A DNA stretch of 64,000 bases from Synechococcus sp. RSCCF101. GTDB lineage: Bacteria; Cyanobacteriota; Cyanobacteriia; PCC-6307; Cyanobiaceae. Shown piece after piece: positions 46,632 to 55,991 of the stretch (position 1 is the first letter of the stretch; the number at the start of each line of letters is the position of its first letter). The notes under the pieces are model-generated. The model did no database searches. It was not told the origin of the DNA and worked only from the letters and a program-made list of their open reading frames with translations. Both the position numbers and the translations under genes were made by a program. Location: positions 2,046,001-2,110,000 of the forward strand of contig NZ_CP035632.1 in assembly GCF_008807075.1 (NCBI RefSeq). The letters are read 5' to 3'.

Positions 46632-47198
46632 ATGGAATCGCTCCTGCCCCAGGCGTATCTGATCGCCCTGATCGTGCTCCTGGCAGGAGCGGCCTGGGCG
46701 ATCACACGCCAGATCCTGAGGGTCCGCTCCGATGAGCTGGATCTGATCCGGCTCGAGCGTGAGGTGACGCTCCAATCCGGTGATGCAGAGGCCCTCTATG
46801 CCCTGGCCTCCGTTCAGCTGCGCAAGCGTCTCTACGTGCAGGCAACCGCCACCTTGCGGCGCGCCACCCGTGTGATGGCCTCCCAGCCGAGCGACGCCAA
46901 GGCCGTGATCGAGAATGCCCTCGGCTTCGCTCTGGCCGCCCAGAAGCAATACGAGGCTGCCAGTCGCTGCTACCAGTCGGCTCTGCGGCAGAAGGCCGAC
47001 TATCCGGTGGCCATCAACAATCTGGCCTTCGCACTCGAGAAGCTCGCGCGGGAGGATGAGGCCCTGGCCTGTTACGCGAAGGTGCTGGCGCTTGAGCCCG
47101 GCAACACCACGGCCCGCCGACGCCAGAAGCGGCTGGAACGCCGAGGCGTCAGCCCGGCCGGATCACCAGAGTCCGCGGATCGGGGCAGCGGGTTCTAG
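46632..47198 (+). CDS. TPR protein with N-terminal membrane helix, Ycf37-like
   Basis: A 188-residue protein. Residues 6-27 form one membrane helix (YLIALIVLLAGAAWAITRQIL). Three tetratricopeptide units follow (DAEALYALASVQLRKRLYVQA, IENALGFALAAQKQYEAASRC, AINNLAFALEKLAREDEALAC). A single anchor plus about three TPRs in about 180 residues is the layout of Ycf37, which assists photosystem I assembly in cyanobacteria and plastids. This is an assignment by architecture only. Its 3' end overlaps the convergent hypothetical gene by 36 bases. Confidence 0.7.
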   Translation: MESLLPQAYLIALIVLLAGAAWAITRQILRVRSDELDLIRLEREVTLQSGDAEALYALASVQLRKRLYVQATATLRRATRVMASQPSDAKAVIENALGFALAAQKQYEAASRCYQSALRQKADYPVAINNLAFALEKLAREDEALACYAKVLALEPGNTTARRRQKRLERRGVSPAGSPESADRGSGF

Positions 47199-47717
47199 GA
47201 CCGGAGCTTCAGCCAGGCAGGCCTCCGGCGAAAGCTCGAGGCGTCCTCCGGGATTGGTCAGGCGGGGCGCATTCCAGCCGGAGAGCTGCAGACCCTGAAG
47301 GCCGGAGAAACCCCCGCCGAACTCGAGCATGGCCGGCACCTCGGGGGTCATGGGCACCATGTCGAGCTGATCGGACTTGGCGTTGAGGTTGCCCTGCACC
47401 GGCGTGGAGGTCGCCCCCAGGTTCAGGCGCCCGCGCAGATCGACAATCTGACCCATGGGCGTCAGGCTGGCCAGCCTGAGCGTGGCCGGGGTGACGGCAC
47501 CATCACGGAAGCCGCGGTAGGTGCCGCACCAGACCCGGGGCAGTTCCGCGGCCAGCACAACGGCCCGTGCCGCCGGATCGAAGCGGTCGACCAGCTCGGG
47601 TGTGGGGTTGTAGCTGGGCATGAGCATGCCGCCGCCCACATCGGCAGGGGCCATGTCCACGAAGGGAACCTCCGCACCGATGGGGAGATCAGCAGCCAGC
47701 AGCAGGGGGAGGGGCAT
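47163..47717 (-). CDS. Hypothetical protein
   Basis: About 184 residues from the ATG at 47717; an ATG at 47744 and a longer frame to 47828 are possible, but the latter would meet the thiG start. The N terminus is mildly hydrophobic ([14 protein letters not shown]). The body is beta-rich and contains [39 protein letters not shown] and [17 protein letters not shown], a repeated strand pattern that looks like a small lipocalin- or FAS1-independent beta fold. No family is recognised. It may be exported if the N terminus acts as a signal. Confidence 0.65.
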   Translation of the reverse strand: MPLPLLLAADLPIGAEVPFVDMAPADVGGGMLMPSYNPTPELVDRFDPAARAVVLAAELPRVWCGTYRGFRDGAVTPATLRLASLTPMGQIVDLRGRLNLGATSTPVQGNLNAKSDQLDMVPMTPEVPAMLEFGGGFSGLQGLQLSGWNAPRLTNPGGRLELSPEACLAEAPVLEPAAPIRGLW

Positions 47718-47826
47718 CGATGGATGGCAGACGATCGGCACCATCGGGTGCCGCAGCAGAGCAAGATTACTGAGCCCAGACCGGTTGGCCCACCCCCATC
47801 CCCGACCGGATCCGCCCCGCCCTCTC

Positions 47827-48711
47827 ATGCTGAGCAGTCAGACCCCGCCCTCCGCAGGAGAGGTCGATCGGACCGCCACCGGGCCCGCTGGCGCCGCTCC
47901 CGAGGATCCCCTCGTCGGGGATGCCCTGACCATCGGCGGCCGTGTCTTCCGCAGCCGCCTGCTCACGGGCACCGGCAAGTATCCGGATCAGCCGACGATG
48001 CAGGCGGCGATCGCCGCCAGCGCCTGCGAGATCGTCACCGTGGCTGTCCGGCGCGTGCAGAGCGTGGCCCCGGGCCACGAGGGCCTGATGCAGGCGATCG
48101 ACTGGAGCCGCATCTGGATGCTGCCCAACACGGCCGGCTGCGCCACGGCCGATGAGGCCGTGCGGGTGGCCCGCCTGGGCCGGGAGCTGGCCAAGCTGGC
48201 CGGCCAGGAGGACAACACCTTCGTGAAGCTGGAGGTGATTCCCGACAGCCGCCATCTGCTGCCCGACCCGATCGGGACCCTGCAGGCGGCGGAGCGACTG
48301 GTGGGCGAGGGCTTCACCGTGCTGCCCTACATCAATGCCGACCCGGTCCTGGCGCGACACCTCGAGGAGGTGGGCTGCGCAACGGTGATGCCGCTGGGCT
48401 CTCCCATCGGGTCCGGCCAGGGCCTGCGCAACGCCGCCGGCATCGCGATGATCATCGAGGCGGCCTCGATCCCGGTGGTGGTGGACGCCGGCATCGGTGT
48501 TCCCAGCGAAGCGGCACAGGCGATGGAGATGGGCGCCGATGCCGTGCTGATCAACAGCGCCATCGCCCTCGCCGGCCAGGCGCCCGCCATGGCCCGCTCG
48601 ATGGCCGAAGCCACCCGGGCCGGCCGCCGGGCCTTTCTCAGCGGACGGCTGGAGCGGCGCCCGGAGGCGGTGGCCAGCTCACCCCTCAACGGGCGCGTCG
48701 GGGACGACTGA
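47827..48711 (+). CDS. thiG: Thiazole synthase
   Basis: About 294 residues from the ATG at 47827. This is a TIM-barrel enzyme that builds the thiazole of thiamine from deoxyxylulose phosphate, ThiS thiocarboxylate and dehydroglycine. The family start is [20 protein letters not shown]. The Schiff-base Lys lies in [28 protein letters not shown] and [31 protein letters not shown] complete the barrel. The first 30 residues are an unconserved Pro/Ala/Gly leader. No other thi gene is adjacent. A strong hairpin follows the stop. Confidence 0.95.
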   Translation: MLSSQTPPSAGEVDRTATGPAGAAPEDPLVGDALTIGGRVFRSRLLTGTGKYPDQPTMQAAIAASACEIVTVAVRRVQSVAPGHEGLMQAIDWSRIWMLPNTAGCATADEAVRVARLGRELAKLAGQEDNTFVKLEVIPDSRHLLPDPIGTLQAAERLVGEGFTVLPYINADPVLARHLEEVGCATVMPLGSPIGSGQGLRNAAGIAMIIEAASIPVVVDAGIGVPSEAAQAMEMGADAVLINSAIALAGQAPAMARSMAEATRAGRRAFLSGRLERRPEAVASSPLNGRVGDD

Positions 48712-48720
48712 GGGAGCGCC

Positions 48721-48752
48721 TGCGGGCCCGGCCGGCGCCAGCCGGGCCCGCA
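48721..48752. terminator. Hairpin downstream of thiG
   Basis: TGCGGGCCCGGC at 48721-48732 and GCCGGGCCCGCA at 48741-48752 are a perfect 12-base GC-only-core inverted repeat with an 8-base loop, starting 9 bases after the thiG stop. No T tract follows, as is common for GC-rich cyanobacteria. It should end thiG transcription before the small Lil gene. Confidence 0.65.
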
Positions 48753-48826
48753 CGTGACGTTCCCTCAACAACTCTGGTCAGTCCGGCGCGCTGTCCATAC
48801 CGTCTTGGCACTCGCAGGGACATCGC

Positions 48827-48994
48827 ATGCAGGTGACGGAAGAGGACGGCGGTCGTCTCAACGCCTTCGCCAAGGAGCCGCGGATGGAGGTGGAGCAGCC
48901 GGACGCCCAGAGCAGGGCCAGCGGCCGCGTCGTGCTGGTGGCCGGCGCCCTGGTGGTGGCCCTGATGGTCGCGCTGGCCTTCGGGGTCAGCTGA
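48827..48994 (+). CDS. ssl1498-type light-harvesting-like small membrane protein
   Basis: A 55-residue protein with the N-terminal pattern VTEEDGGRLNAFAKEPRMEVE, which closely follows the TEEGG-LN-FAKEP pattern of the Synechocystis Ssl1498 group as I remember it, and one C-terminal membrane helix (VVLVAGALVVALMVALAFG). This group is annotated as light-harvesting-like and found throughout cyanobacteria; its role is poorly defined. It starts at the ATG at 48827 and lies 79 bases before sqdB, so it may be transcribed with the thylakoid sulfolipid genes. Confidence 0.8.
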   Translation: MQVTEEDGGRLNAFAKEPRMEVEQPDAQSRASGRVVLVAGALVVALMVALAFGVS

Positions 48995-49073
48995 AGCGGG
49001 CTCCCGATCGGTCCGAATGCCTGTAGTAGCTTGCCCGGACTGAGCGCCAGCTCGATTTCAGAGGGAGGTTGGG

Positions 49074-50273
49074 GTGAAGGTTCTCGTTCTCGGCGGCGAC
49101 GGGTTCTGCGGCTGGCCCTGCGCCGTGAATCTCGCGGACCATGGGCATGACGTGCTCATCGTCGACAACCTCTCCAGGCGCAAGATCGACATTGATCTGG
49201 AGGTGGAATCGCTCACGCCGATCGCCTCAATCTCCGAGCGCCTCCGCGCCTGGCAACAGGTGGGAGGGCGGCCGATCCGCTTCCAGCTCCTCGACATCGC
49301 GCACCAGTACGACCGCCTGGTGACCCTGTTCCGGGAGGAGCGTCCCGATGCGGTGGTGCACTTCGCCGAGCAACGTGCGGCTCCCTACTCGATGAAGTCG
49401 AGCACCACCAAGCGCTACACGGTCGACAACAACGTCAACGGCACCCACAACCTCCTCTGCGCGATCGTCGAGAGCGGCCTCGACATCCACATCGTCCACC
49501 TGGGCACGATGGGGGTCTACGGCTACGGATCCCATCGCGGTGCCACGATCCCGGAGGGATATCTCACGGTCGAGGTCCCCCAGCCGGATGGCAGCCGCTT
49601 CGTGGAGAAGATTCTCCACCCCTCCGATCCGGGCAGCGTCTATCACATGACCAAGACGCTGGATCAGCTGCTCTTTCACTACTACAACAAGAACGACGCC
49701 ATCCGCATCACCGACCTGCACCAGGGCATCGTCTGGGGCACCAACACAGAGCAGACCAGCCGTGACCCCCGCCTGACCAACCGCTTCGATTACGACGGTG
49801 ACTACGGCACGGTGCTGAACCGCTTCCTGATGCAGGCCGCGATCGGCTACCCGCTCACGGTGCACGGCACCGGCGGCCAGACGCGCGCCTTCATCCACAT
49901 CCGGGATTCCGTGCGCTGTGTGCAGCTCGCCCTGGAGAATCCACCCGCCACCGGTGAGAAGGTCAAGATCTTCAACCAGATGACCGAAAGCCACCAGGTG
50001 GGTGAACTGGCTCAGAAGGTGGCCGCCCTCACCGGAGCCGAGATCAACCACCTGCCCAACCCCCGCAAGGAGGCGATCGAGAACGATCTCATCGTCGACA
50101 ACCGCTGCTTCATCGAGCTCGGACTCAAGCCCACCACCCTGGATGACGGCCTGATGAGCGAGGTGGTCGACGTGGCCCGGCGCTGGGCCGACCGCTGCGA
50201 TCGCAGCCGCATCCCGTGCGTGTCCGCCTGGACCGCCAGCCAGGCCCAGGCGATCGAGGCCGGCGCGCGCTGA
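49074..50273 (+). CDS. sqdB: UDP-sulfoquinovose synthase
   Basis: A 399-residue short-chain-dehydrogenase-type enzyme that makes UDP-sulfoquinovose from UDP-glucose and sulfite. VLVLGGDGFCGWPCAV is the SqdB-specific NAD-binding start. FAEQRAAPYSMKS, HLGTMGVYGYGSH and the catalytic YHMTKTLDQLLF (Tyr-x3-Lys) are all present, with RAFIHIRDSVRC later. The start is the GTG at 49074 with AGAGGGAGGTTGGG before it. It is followed after 13 bases by sqdX. Together they make sulfoquinovosyldiacylglycerol for the thylakoid membrane. Confidence 0.97.
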   Translation: MKVLVLGGDGFCGWPCAVNLADHGHDVLIVDNLSRRKIDIDLEVESLTPIASISERLRAWQQVGGRPIRFQLLDIAHQYDRLVTLFREERPDAVVHFAEQRAAPYSMKSSTTKRYTVDNNVNGTHNLLCAIVESGLDIHIVHLGTMGVYGYGSHRGATIPEGYLTVEVPQPDGSRFVEKILHPSDPGSVYHMTKTLDQLLFHYYNKNDAIRITDLHQGIVWGTNTEQTSRDPRLTNRFDYDGDYGTVLNRFLMQAAIGYPLTVHGTGGQTRAFIHIRDSVRCVQLALENPPATGEKVKIFNQMTESHQVGELAQKVAALTGAEINHLPNPRKEAIENDLIVDNRCFIELGLKPTTLDDGLMSEVVDVARRWADRCDRSRIPCVSAWTASQAQAIEAGAR

Positions 50274-50286
50274 ACCGCATCCAGTC

Positions 50287-51420
50287 ATGAGAATCGCCTT
50301 CTTCACCGAAACCTTCCTGCCGAAGGTGGATGGCATCGTGACCCGGCTCACCAAGACGGTGCAGCATCTGGTCGCAGCCGGGGATGAGGTGATCGTCTTC
50401 TGCCCGGAGGGTGCCCCGGACAGCTTCATGGGAGCCCGTGTGGTCGGGGTGCCGGCCATGCCGCTGCCGCTGTACCCGGAGCTGAAGCTGGCCCTGCCCC
50501 GGCCTGCGGTGGCCGAGGCGCTCGAGGGCTTCGCGCCGGACCTGGTGCACGTGGTGAATCCGGCCGTTCTCGGCCTGGGGGGGATCTGGCTGGCGCGCAC
50601 CAACGACCTGCCCCTGGTGGCCAGCTACCACACCCATCTTCCCAAGTATCTCGAGCACTACGGGATGGGCATGCTCGAACCCCTGCTGTGGGAGCTCCTC
50701 AAGGCGGCCCACAACCAGGCGGTTCTCAACCTCTGCACCTCCACCGCGATGGTGGAGGAACTCAGCGAGAAGGGCATCCAGCACACCGCCCTCTGGCAGC
50801 GGGGTGTGGACACGGATCTGTTCCGGCCCCAGCTGCGGTCGCAGGCGACCCGCCTCCGGCTCCTGGGCGACCACAGCGACAGCAATGCCCTGCTCCTCTA
50901 CATCGGTCGCCTCTCCGCCGAGAAGCAGATCGAGCGGATCCGGCCCGTCCTCGAGGCGATACCCGAGGCGCGCCTCGCCCTGGTGGGCGATGGCCCCCAT
51001 CGACAGCAGCTGGAGCGGGTCTTCGCGGGAACCCCCACCACCTTCGTGGGCTACCTGGCCGGTGAGGAGCTCGCCTCGGCCTATGCCAGCGCCGACGCAT
51101 TCCTGTTCCCTTCCAGCACCGAGACCCTTGGCCTGGTGCTGCTGGAAGCCATGGCCGCCGGCTGCCCGGTGGTGGGCGCCAACCGTGGGGGCATCCCGGA
51201 CATCGTCAGCGATGGATCGAACGGCTGTCTCTACGAACCCGACGAGCCCGACAGCCTGGTGCGGGCCACGCGGCGCCTGCTCGGGGACGAGGCCGAGCGA
51301 CAGGGGCTGCGCAGCGCGGCCCGGCAGGAAGCCGAGCGCTGGGGCTGGGCTGCCGCCACCGATCAGCTGCGGGGGTATTACCGCAGCGTGCTCAGCCGCT
51401 CACTGAGCCTGGCCGCCTGA
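50287..51420 (+). CDS. sqdX: Sulfoquinovosyltransferase (SQDG synthase)
   Basis: A 377-residue GT4-type glycosyltransferase. FFTETFLPKVDGIVTRLTKT and ASYHTHLPKYLEHY belong to the N-terminal acceptor domain. The C-terminal donor domain has LLYIGRLSAEKQIERI, FVGYLAGEELASAYASADAF and the E-x7-E region PSSTETLGLVLLEAMAAG. It transfers sulfoquinovose from the SqdB product to diacylglycerol. Its position right behind sqdB supports the call. The last 21 bases overlap the end of mrdA on the other strand. Confidence 0.95.
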   Translation: MRIAFFTETFLPKVDGIVTRLTKTVQHLVAAGDEVIVFCPEGAPDSFMGARVVGVPAMPLPLYPELKLALPRPAVAEALEGFAPDLVHVVNPAVLGLGGIWLARTNDLPLVASYHTHLPKYLEHYGMGMLEPLLWELLKAAHNQAVLNLCTSTAMVEELSEKGIQHTALWQRGVDTDLFRPQLRSQATRLRLLGDHSDSNALLLYIGRLSAEKQIERIRPVLEAIPEARLALVGDGPHRQQLERVFAGTPTTFVGYLAGEELASAYASADAFLFPSSTETLGLVLLEAMAAGCPVVGANRGGIPDIVSDGSNGCLYEPDEPDSLVRATRRLLGDEAERQGLRSAARQEAERWGWAAATDQLRGYYRSVLSRSLSLAA

Positions 51421-53205
51421 GCGGACCCGGTTCCAGACCTGCAACACCTCACGCGCCATCGGCAGGGCATGCACCGAACCGCCGCCGGGAGTGTTCTGCG
51501 CGAAAGCCACCACCACGATTTCCCCGGCATCGAAGGGGGCGAATGAGGCGAACCAGGCGTGGTCCGGGCCACCGGTGCTGTCCTCGGCCGTTCCCGTCTT
51601 GCCCGCCACCGGTGGCAGACCGGGCACATTGACGCCCGCACCGGTGCCGCCCTCCACCACCTTGCGCAGTCCGCGTCGGATGGTGTCGAGAGTGGAGGGC
51701 TCCATGGGCACCTTGCGGCGGACATCGGGAGCGGTCCAGTCGCGACCGGCCGTGGCCAGGTGGGGGGTGACCAGATAGCCGCCATTGGCGAACACGGCGT
51801 AGGCGCGGGCCAGCTGAAGCGGCGTGACCTGCACCACCGACTGCCCGATCGAGGCGCTGGCCATGTCCTCGGGGATCCAGGGGGTGGTGCCCGGCTCGGC
51901 CCAGCCGCGGCCTTCGGCCGCCCAGTCCTCGTGGCCCACAAGGCCCGTGCTTTCCTCGTAGCCGATCTCGATGCCGGAGCGGGCATCGAAGCCCAGCTTG
52001 GTGGCCGCGTCGTAGAGGGCCCTTGAGCCCACGCCCACACCCACCTGATAGAAGAAGGTGTTGCTGGACACGCTCAGGGCCTCCTCGTAGCCGATGATCC
52101 CGAAGCCGGCGCCGTTGTGGTCGGGGAAGCAGTGGCCGCCATAGGTGATGCAGGCGGTCGTGGGCAGGCGCACATCCGCCGGGAACTTGCCGCTCTCCAT
52201 GCCGGCCATGCCGGTGACGGGCTTCCAGGTGCTGCCGGGGTCGTAGGCATTCATGGCCCGGCTGAGCAATGGTTTGCTCGCCGAGGCGAAGAGGGCGTCG
52301 TACTCCTGCTGGGTGGTGACCGGTTTGGAGAAGAAGTTGGGATCGAAGGTGGGGCGGCTGGCCATGGCGAGGATGGCCCCGTCGCGAGGATCCAGCGCCA
52401 CGATCGCTCCGCCGGGCTTGTCGGCCAGCACCCGTTCGGCGGCGCGCTGCAGATCCAGATCCAGCGTGAGCGTGAGATCCCGGCCGGCGACCGAGGGCTT
52501 GTCCCCCACGCTGCGCTGGACCTCGCCCATGGCATTCACCTCCAGCATCTGGCCGCCCCACTCGCCGCGCAGATGGGACTCATAAGCGGCTTCGACGCCG
52601 ATGCGGCCGATGCGGTCGCGGATCTCGTAGCCCTCCTCGGCCAGGTAGGCGAACTCCTCCTCCGTGATCGGCTGCGTGTACCCGAGCACGTGAGCGGCGA
52701 GGGTGCCGTTGGGGTAGTGGCGCAGCACATCCACATCCACCTGAGCGCCCTCCAGATCGCGGGACCGTTCACGGAAGCGCAGCACCTGCTCGGGTCTGAG
52801 GTCGGTGGCCAGGGAGATGCGGAACCCGTCGCGGCCCACGCCGCGGTCGCGGCGCCGATCGAGATCCTCCTCCGGCAGATTGAGCAGCGAGGCCAGGCGG
52901 GCGCGCAGGCCGGGCCAGGTGGCGTCGCTGACAAGGCGGGGTTCGAGATACAGGTTGTAGCTGAGCTTGCTGGTGGCCAGAACGCGGCCCCGGCGGTCCA
53001 GCAGGCGACCGCGAATGGGTGGTCGGGGCACCAGCCGGATGCGGTTCTGATCCGCCTGCAGCCGGTTCTCCTGGCCGTGCAGCACCTGGAGCCAGAGCAG
53101 ACGTCCCGTCATGGCGCCGCAGGTGAGCAGCACGAGGGCGAACAGCACCAGGGGCTGGCGCCCCATGCCGCTGTGGCGATGGGGAGCGCTGAAGCTGCCG
53201 GCCAT
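51400..53205 (-). CDS. mrdA: Penicillin-binding protein 2 (peptidoglycan D,D-transpeptidase)
   Basis: A 601-residue class B PBP for cell elongation. One membrane helix is at about residues 18-38 (LVLFALVLLTCGAMTGRLLW). The dimerisation domain follows, then the transpeptidase domain with the active-site SxxK in YDPGSTWKPVTG (about residue 323), SxN in SVSSNTFFYQ and the KTG box in VAGKTGTAEDS. There is no zinc-binding insertion. It starts at the ATG at 53205, sharing one base with the stop of the small gene upstream (TGATG). mreB, mreC and rodA are not nearby. Confidence 0.95.
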   Translation of the reverse strand: MAGSFSAPHRHSGMGRQPLVLFALVLLTCGAMTGRLLWLQVLHGQENRLQADQNRIRLVPRPPIRGRLLDRRGRVLATSKLSYNLYLEPRLVSDATWPGLRARLASLLNLPEEDLDRRRDRGVGRDGFRISLATDLRPEQVLRFRERSRDLEGAQVDVDVLRHYPNGTLAAHVLGYTQPITEEEFAYLAEEGYEIRDRIGRIGVEAAYESHLRGEWGGQMLEVNAMGEVQRSVGDKPSVAGRDLTLTLDLDLQRAAERVLADKPGGAIVALDPRDGAILAMASRPTFDPNFFSKPVTTQQEYDALFASASKPLLSRAMNAYDPGSTWKPVTGMAGMESGKFPADVRLPTTACITYGGHCFPDHNGAGFGIIGYEEALSVSSNTFFYQVGVGVGSRALYDAATKLGFDARSGIEIGYEESTGLVGHEDWAAEGRGWAEPGTTPWIPEDMASASIGQSVVQVTPLQLARAYAVFANGGYLVTPHLATAGRDWTAPDVRRKVPMEPSTLDTIRRGLRKVVEGGTGAGVNVPGLPPVAGKTGTAEDSTGGPDHAWFASFAPFDAGEIVVVAFAQNTPGGGSVHALPMAREVLQVWNRVRSGGQAQ

Positions 53206-53573
53206 CAGGATCGGGGCGCCGCATCGGGCAGGCGGCCCTCCAGCTCCCGCAGGCCCGCCTCGATCCGCTCGAGCACGGGGATCAGCTCGCTCGGATCCTC
53301 GGCGGCAGGCGGCGGGGCGCCTTCGTCATGCACCTCCACGGCCAGCACCGGATTGCCGAGTCCGGGCTGGAGGCGATCGAGCGAGTCGCGCACCTCACGG
53401 GCGGCGGGCTCACCCTCCGACTGAAGGGTGGAGAGGGGGTCCTCCTCGCCGGTGAAGGCATCCATGACCCTGCGGGCACCGCCCTGGCGGGCCCGCTCAA
53501 CAACCGCCATGCCGACCGGAAGCACGTCGCGCATCAGGGAGACGCGCAGCTCGTCGATCGGATTGGCTGCCAT
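53205..53573 (-). CDS. Hypothetical acidic protein upstream of mrdA
   Basis: A 122-residue acidic, helical protein without membrane segments. The N-terminal half is conserved-looking (IDELRVSLMRDVLPVGMAVVERARQGGARRVMDAF). The C-terminal half is Pro/Glu rich with a final amphipathic helix (VLERIEAGLRELEGRL). It shares a base with the mrdA start codon, so translation is coupled and a role in cell-wall synthesis is possible. The family is not recognised. Confidence 0.7.
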   Translation of the reverse strand: MAANPIDELRVSLMRDVLPVGMAVVERARQGGARRVMDAFTGEEDPLSTLQSEGEPAAREVRDSLDRLQPGLGNPVLAVEVHDEGAPPPAAEDPSELIPVLERIEAGLRELEGRLPDAAPRS

Positions 53574-53624
53574 CGGCCGGAGGAAGGAAGATCCCGATTC
53601 TGACCCGATGCAGGCGCGCGGGCG

Positions 53625-54251
53625 TCAGAGCGCGGCAGAGGGGCCGGAGCGAAGTGGTGCTGCGGTGGTCGGGGTGGTGCTGCAGCGCTGGGCGGACACC
53701 CCCATCCACCATCCGGCGAAACCTGCCAGCACCATCGCCACCACGATCGGAACCAGGGCCCGTCGGGTGGTGCCGAGCGCCAGCCACTCGGACCAGGCGC
53801 GACCCTCCTGCTCCAGACGGAAGCGCCGCCGCTGACGCAAGCCCTCCCGCTCGCGTCGCTGCAGGGCCCGCTCCACCCAGCGCTCGAAGGCGCGCTTCTT
53901 GGTGATCACCATCTTCCGTTCCACCTCGAGCAGGTGGCCGGAGGAGAGCTCGGGGTTGAAGGTGGTGACCAGTTCCAGGCTCTTGAGGAACATCTCCACG
54001 GCACCGTCCCGCAGGCGCTGGTCGGCCGGGCTGAGGTGATCCCAGTCCAGTTCGGGATAGAAGCGGCGCCGGTTCAGGGCGATCTGCTCCTCGGGCAGCT
54101 GGCCGGGCTCCCTCAGCCAGCGATCGGTGTTGGCGTCGAAGCGGCGCCAGTACAGAAAGGGATTGAGGTACACGGTCCGCTCGCCGAGGCGGATGGTGTC
54201 CTGCTGCAGGCGACGATCCTGACGGGGTTGGGACTCGGAGACAGCGCTCAA
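53625..54251 (-). CDS. Conserved-looking hypothetical protein with one membrane helix
   Basis: About 208 residues from a TTG at 54251, chosen because GGAAGG stands 5 bases before it and the frame upstream of it is not protein-like. It contains RLGERTVYLNPFLYWRRFDANTDRWLREPG, a basic/acidic helical middle with VERKMVITKKRAFERWVERALQRRE, one membrane helix at about residues 175-192 (VPIVVAMVLAGFAGWWMGV) and a short Pro/Ala tail. It lies between guaA and the mrdA group on the same strand with 51 bases to the next gene. The function is unknown. Confidence 0.7.
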   Translation of the reverse strand: MSAVSESQPRQDRRLQQDTIRLGERTVYLNPFLYWRRFDANTDRWLREPGQLPEEQIALNRRRFYPELDWDHLSPADQRLRDGAVEMFLKSLELVTTFNPELSSGHLLEVERKMVITKKRAFERWVERALQRREREGLRQRRRFRLEQEGRAWSEWLALGTTRRALVPIVVAMVLAGFAGWWMGVSAQRCSTTPTTAAPLRSGPSAAL

Positions 54252-54330
54252 GACCTTCCGGCTGGTGGCCAAGGGTATCGACGGCCACAGGTGCGCACCA
54301 GTCCCGGCCCGACCCAAGCGGGGCCGGGGT

Positions 54331-55932
54331 TCACTCCCACTCGATGGTGCCGGGCGGTTTGCTGGTGATGTCGAGCACCACCCGATTGACCCCGGCGACC
54401 TCGTTGACGATGCGGGTGGCGAGGCGCTCGAGCAGGTCATCCGGAAGGCGGGACCAGTCGGCGGTCATGCCGTCCTCGCTGGAGACGCAGCGGAGCACGA
54501 TCGGCCAGGCATAGGTGCGCTGGTCACCCATCACGCCCACAGAGCGCACGGGAAGCAGCACGGCGAAGGCCTGCCAGATCTCGTGGTACAGACCGGCCCG
54601 TGCAATCTCCTCGCGCACGATGAGGTCCGCATCCCGCAGGGTGTCGAGCTTCTCGTCGGTGACCTCCCCGAGGATGCGGATCGCCAGACCCGGACCGGGG
54701 AAGGGATGGCGGCGGACGATCTCCTCGGGCAGACCAAGGGAGCGCCCCACCTTGCGCACCTCATCCTTGAACAGGCGCCGGAGCGGCTCCACGAGTTTGA
54801 ACTGCAGGTCCTTGGGCAGACCGCCGACGTTGTGGTGGCTCTTGATCTTCACCGCGACGCGTTCACCGGTGCGTGGATCGACGTTGGTGCCGGCACTCTC
54901 GATCACATCGGGGTAGAGGGTGCCCTGCGCGAGGTAATCGAACGGTCCGAGCCGCTTGCTCTCCTGCTCGAAGACCCGGATGAACTCGGTGCCGATGATC
55001 TTGCGCTTCTGCTCCGGGTCGGTGATGCCGGCCAGGCGGGAGATGAAGCGCTCGCGGGCATTGATGTACTCCACATGGATGTGGAAGCGTTGGTCGAACA
55101 GTTCCATCAGGAACTCCGGCTCGCCCTTCCGCATGAAGCCCTGGTCGATGAACATGCAGGTGAGCCGGTCACCGATGGCGCGGTGCAGCAGAAAGGCCAG
55201 CGTCGACGAATCCACGCCGCCGGAGAGAGCCAGCAGCACGCGCTTGTCACCCACCTGACGGCGCACCTGAGCCAGGGCCTCCTCGATGAAGGCGTCCGTC
55301 GTCCAGTCGGGCTGACACTCGCAGATGTGGTAAACGAAATTCCGGATCAGGGCCATGCCGCCCTGGGAATGCACCACCTCGGGGTGAAACTGAACGCCGT
55401 AGAGGCGGCGGCCGTGATGGGCCACAGCAGCCTCGGGAGTGTTCTCCGTGTGGGCCAGCCGCGTGAAGCCATCCGGCAGGCTCTCCACCGCATCGCCGTG
55501 ACTCATCCACATCGTGGAGCCGTCCTCCACGTTGGTGAGCAGGTCGGTCGGATCGTCGACATGCAGGGGGGCCTTGCCGTACTCGGCGCGACCGGTGGCC
55601 GGTTCCACCCGACCCCCCAGCTGCTGCACCATCAGCTGCATGCCGTAGCAGACCCCGAGCACGGGGATTCCCAGCTCCCAGAGCCCGGGATCGCACTGGG
55701 GAGCCCTCTCGCTGTACACCGAGCTGGGTCCTCCGCTGAGGATGATGCCGCTCGGCGCGATCTGCCTGAGCTCCTCCGGCGTGGTGCTGTAGCTCATCAC
55801 CAGGGAGTAGACCTCCGTCTCCCTGACGCGGCGGGCGATCAGCTCGGAATACTGGGAGCCGAAATCCAGGATGACGATCGCGGGTGCGCGCTGCTCGTCA
55901 GGCATGGAGCCATCGGACGTGGAGTCGACCAT
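54331..55932 (-). CDS. guaA: GMP synthase (glutamine-hydrolysing)
   Basis: About 533 residues from the ATG at 55932 (an ATG at 55905 is an alternative). The glutamine amidotransferase domain begins [19 protein letters not shown] and has the nucleophile Cys in [13 protein letters not shown] and the His/Glu pair in [11 protein letters not shown]. The ATP pyrophosphatase domain has [15 protein letters not shown], and the C-terminal dimerisation domain ends in KPPGTIEWE. It converts XMP to GMP. An IS5-type element begins 60 bases upstream and separates it from cbiD, with which it was probably once co-transcribed. Confidence 0.97.
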   Translation of the reverse strand: MVDSTSDGSMPDEQRAPAIVILDFGSQYSELIARRVRETEVYSLVMSYSTTPEELRQIAPSGIILSGGPSSVYSERAPQCDPGLWELGIPVLGVCYGMQLMVQQLGGRVEPATGRAEYGKAPLHVDDPTDLLTNVEDGSTMWMSHGDAVESLPDGFTRLAHTENTPEAAVAHHGRRLYGVQFHPEVVHSQGGMALIRNFVYHICECQPDWTTDAFIEEALAQVRRQVGDKRVLLALSGGVDSSTLAFLLHRAIGDRLTCMFIDQGFMRKGEPEFLMELFDQRFHIHVEYINARERFISRLAGITDPEQKRKIIGTEFIRVFEQESKRLGPFDYLAQGTLYPDVIESAGTNVDPRTGERVAVKIKSHHNVGGLPKDLQFKLVEPLRRLFKDEVRKVGRSLGLPEEIVRRHPFPGPGLAIRILGEVTDEKLDTLRDADLIVREEIARAGLYHEIWQAFAVLLPVRSVGVMGDQRTYAWPIVLRCVSSEDGMTADWSRLPDDLLERLATRIVNEVAGVNRVVLDITSKPPGTIEWE

Positions 55933-55987
55933 GGTCGGGGCAGTGGGGCGATCCGACAGGGTGTGGAGACGCCGATGGAAATTCACC

Positions 55988-55991
55988 CTAG
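55988..55991. repeat. Target-site duplication CTAG, left copy
   Basis: CTAG directly precedes the left terminal repeat of the insertion sequence, and the same four bases follow its right end at 57360-57363. CTAG fits the YTAR target preference known for IS5-group elements. Confidence 0.75.
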
